From positions 1 through 64,000 of the forward strand of contig CAZLMW010000013.1 of the NCBI GenBank assembly GCA_964560875.1: DNA of 64,000 nucleotides, written 5' to 3'. Each line of letters starts with the position of its first letter. Positions within the stretch are counted from its first letter, which is position 1. A program made the position numbers and the translations under genes. Source of the stretch: CAZLMW01 sp964560875. GTDB taxonomy: Bacteria; Myxococcota_A; UBA9042. Positions 55,542-62,237 of this stretch are shown piece by piece. Under the pieces are notes generated by a model. It was not told the DNA's origin and ran no database searches. It worked only from the letters and a program-made list of their open reading frames with translations.

Positions 55542-57292
55542 GGGCTGTTGTCCAGGTTGGGGGCGTGGCGCCAATCGCCGATCGCGGGCAGCGACCACCC
55601 GTTTTCGTTGCATAGGTCGATGTGCGTGCGGGTGACATCCGATCGCAGCGTGCGCCATCGATCGGCCAGCGCGCCGTCGCAATCGAGGTGGGCTTCGACG
55701 CGCAGCGTGCTCGCGGTTGGCGGCAGGGCGATCACCGCGACGTGGAAGATGCCGCCCCCATTCTCCGCAAGATCGGCCGCAAACCGCTTATGAAGCCGGG
55801 TTGTCAGGGCGCCGATCATCGTCTCGAGATCGGCTTGGTGGGCGGTCGCGACCGGCAGCTCAACGGCGAGGCGGAACCCACGACTGAGGTTGTCGGGCCG
55901 TTCATCGACAAACGCTTCGATGGTGTACGTGCGATCGGTGTGCCCGGCGGCTGCGACGATAACGTGCTCGGGTGTCTGCACGGTCACGCGGCCCCAGGTG
56001 CCATCGGATAGCACGACCCAGTCGCCCACCTCGGTCGGGAACCAGCGTTCGGCCTCCACAACGGGCCGCGACACGTCGTCGAGCAACATCGCGGCCCGGA
56101 CGCGCACCGCGCCACCTTGCAGGCTCGGATTGACCAGCAGCGGCCGGATCCCGAGCTTCTTGACCTTCCACGGCAGGCCGCGCCACATCACCCGCTCGCC
56201 CTCGCGGACCGGGCCCAGGTTGAGCACCAGCCGGGCCTCTCGAATAAAGCGCGGCACGAACTGGCGGGTGCTCCAAACCGCGAGGGACAAGGCCAGCAGC
56301 GCGACGGTGAACAGCAGCATGTCGCCAAGCACGTACAACGTCATCAGGCCGGCGATCGTCGCGCCGAGCACCGTCAACAGGCCGTAGAGGGCTCCCAGCG
56401 GTTTGGCGAGCCACGAGAAACGACCGGTCTGCAAGCGATCGACCGGAAGCAGCCGCTGCCGAAGCGACATCAGCGCAAGCAGAGTCAACAGCCACACCGC
56501 GATCGCCAGCGCCAGGTTGCGACCCTTCGTGCCGAGAAAGTCCGACACCATGCGCGTGGCGTCGGACACCATCGACGGATCCTTGCCGATCGCGCTGTCA
56601 AGCTGCCGCTGCCGGTCGGCGCGCTCTTGTTTCAAATCGTCGCGCAGCAGCAGCAGCGCCTTGTCCGTCAGCCGCAGCTCCGCTTCGAGGTTGGTGCCGA
56701 TGTTGGCGCGCAGCAGCGAGTCGACCAGCACATGGGCCTGTCCGGCGATGGTGATCCGCTGGTCGAGGCTGCCCAGCTGTGCGCGCAGGTTCTCGATCTT
56801 GCGCGGCCGCTCACTCATGCGGCGGAAGGCGTTGAGCACCGGCGCGGTCAGCTCGCGGACCTCGGCGAGGAGGTCGCGTTCTTCGATGCGCGGGGCGTGG
56901 CGGAGGCGCTCAAGGCTCGTGTGCGCGGCGAGGGCCTGGAAGCTCGCCCGGGTCCGATCGCGGCGACGGTGCAGGGCATTAAGCTGTTCGCCCTGGCGCC
57001 GGCGAACCGCGGCCACCGGGGTCGTGGCCATCTTCTTTTCGAGCGCGCCGATCTCCGCGGTGAGCGTTTGAATCGTGGTCGCGAGCTCGCGCATGCGCTT
57101 GAGCGCGTCGGCGTCATCGTGGCCAACGACCATTGTGACCGTCGCGCGCTTGGGCAGCGGCGCTTCTTCGGCCAGCGGCGCTTCTTCGGCCAGCGGCGCT
57201 TCTTCGGCCAGCGCGACCGGAGCTTTGGGCGGCGGTGCAGCCGGGGCAGTGGCACACCACAATGCGCTCGTCAGGGCGACGATTGCGGACAA
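55538..57292 (-). CDS. MscS-like membrane protein
   Basis: 584 residues from TTG 57292 (no better start codon in frame). A short signal-like stretch, three LAEEAP repeats, then a coiled-coil region to about 265 (DADALKRMRELATTIQTL...). Two or three membrane helices lie at about 265-350 (LALAIAVWLLTLLALM, LTVLGATIAGLMTLYVLGDMLLFTVALLALSLAVW). Next comes a beta domain (VREGERVMWRGLPW, FPTEVGDWVVLSDGTWGRV) and an alpha/beta end like MscS channels. The MscS pore helix is not clearly seen, so function as a channel is not assured. Coupled to a lipoprotein downstream. Confidence 0.6.
   Translation of the reverse strand: MSAIVALTSALWCATAPAAPPPKAPVALAEEAPLAEEAPLAEEAPLPKRATVTMVVGHDDADALKRMRELATTIQTLTAEIGALEKKMATTPVAAVRRRQGEQLNALHRRRDRTRASFQALAAHTSLERLRHAPRIEERDLLAEVRELTAPVLNAFRRMSERPRKIENLRAQLGSLDQRITIAGQAHVLVDSLLRANIGTNLEAELRLTDKALLLLRDDLKQERADRQRQLDSAIGKDPSMVSDATRMVSDFLGTKGRNLALAIAVWLLTLLALMSLRQRLLPVDRLQTGRFSWLAKPLGALYGLLTVLGATIAGLMTLYVLGDMLLFTVALLALSLAVWSTRQFVPRFIREARLVLNLGPVREGERVMWRGLPWKVKKLGIRPLLVNPSLQGGAVRVRAAMLLDDVSRPVVEAERWFPTEVGDWVVLSDGTWGRVTVQTPEHVIVAAAGHTDRTYTIEAFVDERPDNLSRGFRLAVELPVATAHQADLETMIGALTTRLHKRFAADLAENGGGIFHVAVIALPPTASTLRVEAHLDCDGALADRWRTLRSDVTRTHIDLCNENGWSLPAIGDWRHAPNLDNSP
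57161..57214 (-). repeat. 18-bp tandem repeat, three copies
   Basis: CGCTTCTTCGGCCAGCGG at 57161, 57179 and 57197 (the last differs in one base). It encodes LAEEAP three times at the N-terminus of the MscS-like protein, so length may vary between strains. Confidence 0.9.
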
Positions 57293-57333
57293 GCACGGTC
57301 GGTGGAGGCGGTCGATGCCGCCAGCTTATGCCG

Positions 57334-57855
57334 TCAGTGCAAGGACGGGAAGAAGCGCTGCTTGGGCTTTTCGTGCGGGATGTTCAATCGGTTGCCTTGC
57401 AGGCCCAGCGCCTTCTTGGTCGCACCGACGCGCGCCGACCAGCCGTATTGGGCTCGCGGCCGTTTGACCCGCTCTTCAATCAGATGTTGGCGCGCATCGT
57501 CGACGGCTGTTTGCACGACGCCGCTGGCCAGGATCACCGTCAACAGCGCGCACACGAGGGCCACAACGAGCGGCAGGCGATCGGGTTGCGACGCCCTCTC
57601 GGCCACGGCCATCGACGCGAGGACCTCGGCCGCTTCCTCGTCGCTCAGCCCGACGGTGGTGTGAACGACCCCTTCGATGCTCTCGACCGTCGACTCTGCG
57701 GGGACCCGGCCGTCTTCGATGTCGGACACCCGGAATGTGACCCCAGGATCGCCATGCACCACGAACACATCGTCGCCTTCGACCCTGTCCGGTCGCGCCT
57801 TCGCCCACTGACTGGCGATCCGCTTGGGCAGCCTGACTTTGTAATAGCGCGGCAA
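57334..57855 (-). CDS. Small single-pass membrane protein
   Basis: 173 residues from TTG 57855, preceded by GAGGAA 5 bases away, which settles the start. Cytoplasmic-looking N-terminus (PRYYKVRLPKRIASQW), one membrane helix at about 94-115 (LPLVVALVCALLTVILASGVV) and a basic C-terminal part. No family recognised. Upstream is a copy of the 67-bp dispersed repeat; downstream is the MscS-like gene after 41 bases, possibly in one operon. Confidence 0.7.
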   Translation of the reverse strand: MPRYYKVRLPKRIASQWAKARPDRVEGDDVFVVHGDPGVTFRVSDIEDGRVPAESTVESIEGVVHTTVGLSDEEAAEVLASMAVAERASQPDRLPLVVALVCALLTVILASGVVQTAVDDARQHLIEERVKRPRAQYGWSARVGATKKALGLQGNRLNIPHEKPKQRFFPSLH

Positions 57856-57955
57856 AGCTGTTCCTCGGTCACAGCGCGTCGACAGCGCTGCGACACCCTA
57901 TTCCCAACCCCAGTCTAGCGAAAATCCTTCCGCGATGCGGCGAATGCGCTCCCCG

Positions 57956-58022
57956 GACCGAGGCGAAGCCGCGATGGACGCAAGGCGCAGGTGCGCCGCA
58001 CGCTGTGGGAAGGTGCCGAAGA
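57956..58022. repeat. 67-bp dispersed repeat, copy B
   Basis: Matches 34425-34491 without gaps (59 of 67 bases). It lies in the gap between the TetR gene 3' end and the next gene; it contains the hairpin GGCGCA, GG, TGCGCC. Confidence 0.75.
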
Positions 58023-58027
58023 ATGCT

Positions 58028-58756
58028 TCAAGCGAGGGCGGGCTGCCAGATGTGGGCAAGACCGGTGAGCGCGTCGACAGCTTCGTTGGCGTCGTTTTCC
58101 GCGGCACCCCAACCCATGAGCAGAGACTGCAGGCCGAGCGCTTGGAGGCGGTCGACGCGCAGCGCCGGGGGCTGGAGTCGATCGCGCTTGCGGAAGTGGT
58201 CGAGGCCGTGCATCAGCGCCCAAAGTACGTGGGCTCGCGCGTCGTCGTTGCCGTTTTGCAGCATCCCGGCGGCGGTGGCTCGGCCGATGTGATCGGTCAC
58301 GAGCCGCACGAGCGGCGCCAGGGTTTCGTTCACAGCGCGGGCCTGTTCGTCGGACAGCAAGGGCGATGGGCTGCTCACCCAGCCGTCGATCAAGCGATGC
58401 CGTGCTGGATTGCGGTCGGAGTCGGCGAGGTAGGCCGGAACGACCACGACCGCCCCCGCCAGCGTTCCGACGCCGCCGAGCTCGGCGAGCTCCGCATCTG
58501 CACGTGCAAAAATTGCGGCGAGATCGCGTCCGAAGGCCTCGATTGCGCGATTTTGCATGCCGGCAATCAGCGCGTCTTTGCTGGGGAAATAGCGGTACAG
58601 CGCGCCGACGGCGGCGTCGAGCTTCTTGGCGATGCGCGCGATGGTGAGCTTCTCGAGACCTTCTTCGAGCGCGATCGCCATCGCGGCGTCCAGGAGTTCA
58701 TTGACGCGTTCCTGTCGGCGACGCTGCTGTCGGGTCATTTTTGAGTCAGAGGACAT
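58028..58756 (-). CDS. TetR family transcriptional regulator
   Basis: 242 residues from ATG 58756, with GAGGAG just upstream; the longer frame upstream is not family-like. Helix-turn-helix at about residues 33-62 (IARIAKKLDAAVGALYRYFPSKDALI). The ligand domain is unassigned. It is divergent from the amidohydrolase at 58976 with two large palindromes between them, a typical arrangement for a local repressor of the neighbouring gene and itself. Confidence 0.9.
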   Translation of the reverse strand: MSSDSKMTRQQRRRQERVNELLDAAMAIALEEGLEKLTIARIAKKLDAAVGALYRYFPSKDALIAGMQNRAIEAFGRDLAAIFARADAELAELGGVGTLAGAVVVVPAYLADSDRNPARHRLIDGWVSSPSPLLSDEQARAVNETLAPLVRLVTDHIGRATAAGMLQNGNDDARAHVLWALMHGLDHFRKRDRLQPPALRVDRLQALGLQSLLMGWGAAENDANEAVDALTGLAHIWQPALA

Positions 58757-58776
58757 CGGCCGCTCCTCGGTATGAT

Positions 58777-58803
58777 TCTTGTTAATTCGGGTGGTTAACA
58801 AGA
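58777..58803. promoter_or_regulatory. 27-bp palindrome, candidate TetR operator
   Basis: TCTTGTTAA, nine bases, TTAACAAGA: perfect 9-bp arms 21 bases upstream of the TetR ATG. Probable autoregulatory operator. Confidence 0.6.
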
Positions 58804-58858
58804 GTCGTGTGGGCCCTGTTCTAACGCCGCGAAACCTGAAGCAAAGGAATTCACTTGC

Positions 58859-58887
58859 GAACGGCATTCATTTTGTGAATGCTGTTC
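58859..58887. promoter_or_regulatory. 29-bp palindrome upstream of the amidohydrolase gene
   Basis: GAACGGCATTCA, TTTTG, TGAATGCTGTTC: 12-bp arms with one mismatch, about 90 bases before the ATG at 58976. Either a second regulator site or a second type of operator; its half-site differs from that at 58777. Confidence 0.55.
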
Positions 58888-58975
58888 ACCGAGCGCACAC
58901 CTATCCACAACGCGACGCATGTGGTGATCGGCTTTATACGAGCAACCTACTCACGAACGAAAAACGGAGCAACCC

Positions 58976-60817
58976 ATGGAATGTAAGTACGATCTCGTGA
59001 TCCGAAGAGGACGGATCGCAGACGGGACAGGGGCTCCGGTTTTTGTCGGAGACATCGCGATTAAAGACGGTGTCATTGCCGCGATTGAGCCGCCTGGAGC
59101 AGCCGCGGCCGGCCGCGAAGAGATCGACGCCGACGGTCTGCTGGTAACGCCGGGCTTTGTCGACATGCACACGCATTACGACGGCCAGGTGACCTGGGAT
59201 CCCTACCTCACGCCGTCCAGCTTCCACGGCTGCACGACCGTCGTCATGGGCAACTGCGGCGTCGGTTTCGCGCCGGCCCGACCCGACCGTCACGATTGGT
59301 TGATCGGTTTGATGGAGGGGGTCGAGGACATCCCGGGCGCCGCGCTGACCGAGGGAATCGTCTGGAACTGGGAGACGTTCCCCGAGTACATGGACGCGAT
59401 TGACGCCAGCCCGCACGCAATCGACTTCGCGACTCAGGTTCCTCACGGCGCCTTGCGGGCCTATGTCATGGGTGATCGCGGCGCCGCCAACGAGGACGCG
59501 ACCGCCGAGGATATTGCCCAGATGCGGGCGATCGTTGTCGAAGCGCTCGACGCAGGCGCGCTCGGTTTCTCGACGTCCCGGACGCTGATGCACAAGTCGA
59601 TCGAAGGCGTCCCGGTACCCGGCACGTTCGCCGCGCGCGATGAGATCTTCGGTATTGGCGAGGCGCTGAAGGAATCGGGCAAGGGCGTCTTCGAGCTCGC
59701 CTCGGAGCACCTGACGATGGCGAGCGAGTTTGAGTGGATGCGCGATCTTGCCGAGGACATGCAGCGGCCTGTCGTATTCAACCTGTCGCAGACCGACCAA
59801 GCGCCCAACCTGTTCAAGGATCTGCTCGGTCTGCTCGATGACGCAGAGGCGCGCGACATCCCGGTCTACGCGCAGTGCGCCGGACGCGCGATCGGCATCA
59901 TGATGTGCTGGCAGGGCACAGGTAATCCGCTCATGCCGTACCCCTGCTACCTCGAGATCGCCCAGCTCCCATGGCCGGAGCGACTTGAGCGACTGCGCGA
60001 TCCTGCGTTCCTGCAAACCCTGCTGCAGCAAGAGCCGTTTTCGGTCGGGGAATTCGAGGACTGGGTCGTCAAGTCGTACAGCAAGATGTTCCCGCTCTAC
60101 GACGGCATCAACTACGAGCCCGACGCGTCCCAATCGGTCGCCGCCATCGCTGCCCATCGGGGGGTCGATCCGCGCATCGTCATCTACGAAGCGCTGATGC
60201 AGCGGGACGGCCAGGGGATGCTCTACTTCCCGCTCTACAACTACGCGGACGGCGACCTCGAGGCGTTGCGCGCGATGCACCTGCACCCACGGACGCGCAT
60301 GGGTTTGGCCGACGGCGGCGCGCATTGTGGCGCGATCTGCGATGGCGGGATGCCCACCTTCATGTTGACCCACTGGACCCGCGACCGAAGCCGCGGCGCA
60401 AAGATCCCGCTCGAGTACATCATCATGCGGCAAACCCGCCAGACGGCCGCCTTTTACGGGCTGCTCGATCGCGGCTTGCTCGCCCCCGGATATAAGGCCG
60501 ACGTCAACGTCATCGACTACGATCAGCTCGCTTTTCGGCAACCCGAGCTCGTCTGGGATCTTCCCGCTGGCGGGCGACGACTGCTGCAGCGCGCCGACGG
60601 CTATGTCGCGACCATCTGCAGCGGTGATGTCATCTATCGCAACGGCGAACCGACGGGTGCGATGCCGGGCAAACTGGTCCGCGGTCACAAGGAAGGGCCG
60701 GCAGACGAAAAAGCATCCCAGGGCAAAGAAGCATCCCAGGGCAAAGAAGCATCCCAGGGCAAAGAAGCATCCCAGGGCAAAGAAGCAATTCAGGGCTTCG
60801 TGTCCGCCGGGATTTGA
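58976..60817 (+). CDS. N-acyl-D-amino-acid deacylase-like amidohydrolase
   Basis: 613 residues. Amidohydrolase superfamily: metal motif FVDMHTHYDGQ (H65, H67), the cysteine of D-aminoacylases at C94 in GNCGVGFAPAR, and the late catalytic region MGLADGGAHCGAICDGG with its Asp. It likely hydrolyses an N-acyl amino acid or a related amide in the cytoplasm; the true substrate is unknown. GGAG precedes the ATG. The C-terminus has a tail of repeated EASQGK. Likely repressed by the divergent TetR protein. It converges with the kinase gene. Confidence 0.85.
   Translation: MECKYDLVIRRGRIADGTGAPVFVGDIAIKDGVIAAIEPPGAAAAGREEIDADGLLVTPGFVDMHTHYDGQVTWDPYLTPSSFHGCTTVVMGNCGVGFAPARPDRHDWLIGLMEGVEDIPGAALTEGIVWNWETFPEYMDAIDASPHAIDFATQVPHGALRAYVMGDRGAANEDATAEDIAQMRAIVVEALDAGALGFSTSRTLMHKSIEGVPVPGTFAARDEIFGIGEALKESGKGVFELASEHLTMASEFEWMRDLAEDMQRPVVFNLSQTDQAPNLFKDLLGLLDDAEARDIPVYAQCAGRAIGIMMCWQGTGNPLMPYPCYLEIAQLPWPERLERLRDPAFLQTLLQQEPFSVGEFEDWVVKSYSKMFPLYDGINYEPDASQSVAAIAAHRGVDPRIVIYEALMQRDGQGMLYFPLYNYADGDLEALRAMHLHPRTRMGLADGGAHCGAICDGGMPTFMLTHWTRDRSRGAKIPLEYIIMRQTRQTAAFYGLLDRGLLAPGYKADVNVIDYDQLAFRQPELVWDLPAGGRRLLQRADGYVATICSGDVIYRNGEPTGAMPGKLVRGHKEGPADEKASQGKEASQGKEASQGKEASQGKEAIQGFVSAGI
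60713..60784 (+). repeat. 18-bp tandem repeat, four perfect copies
   Basis: GCATCCCAGGGCAAAGAA at 60713, 60731, 60749 and 60767, then a degenerate fifth (GCAATTCAGGG...). It encodes (ASQGKE)n at the C-terminus of the amidohydrolase. The perfect identity suggests recent expansion or instability. Confidence 0.95.
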
Positions 60818-60818
60818 G

Positions 60819-60838
60819 CCGCGAATCGTTTGTCGCGG
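60819..60838. terminator. Hairpin between convergent genes, possible terminator
   Basis: CCGCGA, eight-base loop, TCGCGG directly after the amidohydrolase stop codon and just before the kinase stop codon. There is no T-tract, so it is a weak candidate for a bidirectional terminator. Confidence 0.35.
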
Positions 60839-60841
60839 GGA

Positions 60842-62170
60842 CTACGACTTATCCTGGGCAGCTTTGGCGGCCTTTGCGGCCTTCGCAGCTTTGGCCTTGG
60901 CGATCTCGGCCTTGACCTTTTCGCTAGCGAGCCGCTGGGTGGTGGCCATGTGCAGTCGCTTACGAACCGGCTGACTGGACACCGAGGCTGAGTCGGCTTG
61001 CACGGCTTTGACCGGCGCCGGGTCGTTGGGCGGGAGGCTGGTCGGCGGCGGGGCCTTGGACGCGATGTGCACGTCTTCGGGGAGCTTGCCGACGCTCAGG
61101 CGCGAGATGCGGCGTTCCTGCAGGAGCGCATAGGTCTCTTCGCGGCGCGCCCGTCCACTCGTGCGGCGTCGGCGCGGCTTATCGACCGTGACGGTGAGCT
61201 GGCTGTTGCGACGTTTCGTACGGGCGACCGCGCAGTCGCGCAGCGCGTCGCGCATCTCGGGCGCGGATTGGTAACGGTCCGCCGCGTCTTTCTCGAGCGA
61301 CTTCATGATCACGTCGGCGATGTCGGCTTCGAGGTCGGGCGCCGTCTCACTGAGCGGTTTAGCTGGCTGCGTGACGTGCGCCATCATCGTCATCAGCGCG
61401 TTGGCGCCCTTGTCGATCGGCAGCTGCAGCGCCGCGCATTCGTAGAGCACCACGCCGAGCGAGTAGAGGTCGCTGCGGCCATCCACCTCGCCGCGTCCGA
61501 TCGCCTGTTCCGGGCTCATGTGCGAGGGGGTTCCGATCGGCTGGCCCGCCTGGGTCATCGCTGAGCCTTTCTCCCGGACGATGCCGAAGTCGAGCACCTT
61601 CACGATCTCGCGGTTGCCGAGCCGGTGCATGAAGATGTTCTCAGGCTTCATGTCGCGGTGGACGAGGCCATGGCCGTGGGCTTCCGCGAGGCTTTGCAGG
61701 ACGCCGGTGCCGATCTGGGCAATCGTGCCGCTGGGCAGCGGTGCGCCGTCGCTCTTGGCGTCGGACAGACGCTTGCTTAGCGGCACACCGACCAACCTTT
61801 CCATCACCAGGAAGAGCTGCCCGTTCTGCGTTTGGCCGTAGTCGTAGACGCGGATCGTGTTGCCGTGCGTGAGCCTGGACGTGGTGTAGGCCTCGCGCAC
61901 GAAGCGCAGCGTGGCCTCGTCACCTTCGGCGTTGAACGCCGGCGAGAGGACCTTGACCGCGAGGTTCATGCCGTTGCGGAGGTCGGCGACGCCAAAGACC
62001 TTGCCGAAGCCGCCCTGGCCGATCAGCTCCTTGATCTCAAACCGGTCGCCGAGCACCGAGCCAGGTTGGATTTCTTTGCCGGTGCCCTGGACCACGCGCA
62101 GCGTCGGAACACCGTCGTCCGGGCAGCGCCGTTTCTTGCTGATCGTGCCGCAGACGGCGCAGCGTCGCAT
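60842..62170 (-). CDS. Ser/Thr protein kinase with N-terminal zinc-ribbon-like motif
   Basis: 442 residues from ATG 62170 (GGGGGA upstream). The N-terminus MRRCAVCGTISKKRRC (C4, C7, C16) resembles a metal-binding knuckle. The kinase domain (about 40-305) has Gly loop GQGGFGKVF, Lys73, HRDMKPEN (Asp173), DFG (Asp194) and SPEQ. The C-terminal 130 residues are basic, Pro-rich and end in a Lys/Ala tail (AKAAKAAKAAQ); no membrane helix is seen, so it is cytoplasmic. Probably phosphorylates proteins recognised by FHA domains and reversed by the PP2C protein. Separated by 67 bases from uvrA on the same strand. Confidence 0.93.
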   Translation of the reverse strand: MRRCAVCGTISKKRRCPDDGVPTLRVVQGTGKEIQPGSVLGDRFEIKELIGQGGFGKVFGVADLRNGMNLAVKVLSPAFNAEGDEATLRFVREAYTTSRLTHGNTIRVYDYGQTQNGQLFLVMERLVGVPLSKRLSDAKSDGAPLPSGTIAQIGTGVLQSLAEAHGHGLVHRDMKPENIFMHRLGNREIVKVLDFGIVREKGSAMTQAGQPIGTPSHMSPEQAIGRGEVDGRSDLYSLGVVLYECAALQLPIDKGANALMTMMAHVTQPAKPLSETAPDLEADIADVIMKSLEKDAADRYQSAPEMRDALRDCAVARTKRRNSQLTVTVDKPRRRRTSGRARREETYALLQERRISRLSVGKLPEDVHIASKAPPPTSLPPNDPAPVKAVQADSASVSSQPVRKRLHMATTQRLASEKVKAEIAKAKAAKAAKAAKAAQDKS

Positions 62171-62237
62171 GAAGGTCCCCCGGGTCGCGCGAGTATCCCG
62201 CCGCGTCGCCCATGGGGTCAATGGCGGTATCGGTCTG

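Noticed and set aside
57898..58107. Small minus-strand ORF with TFPQRAAHLRLAS
   Set aside because: The peptide is just one reading of the 67-bp dispersed repeat, seen also at 34358-34564.
60713..60790. Programmed frameshift or alternative stop in the repeats
   Set aside because: 18-bp units keep the frame; simple in-frame repeats explain the sequence.
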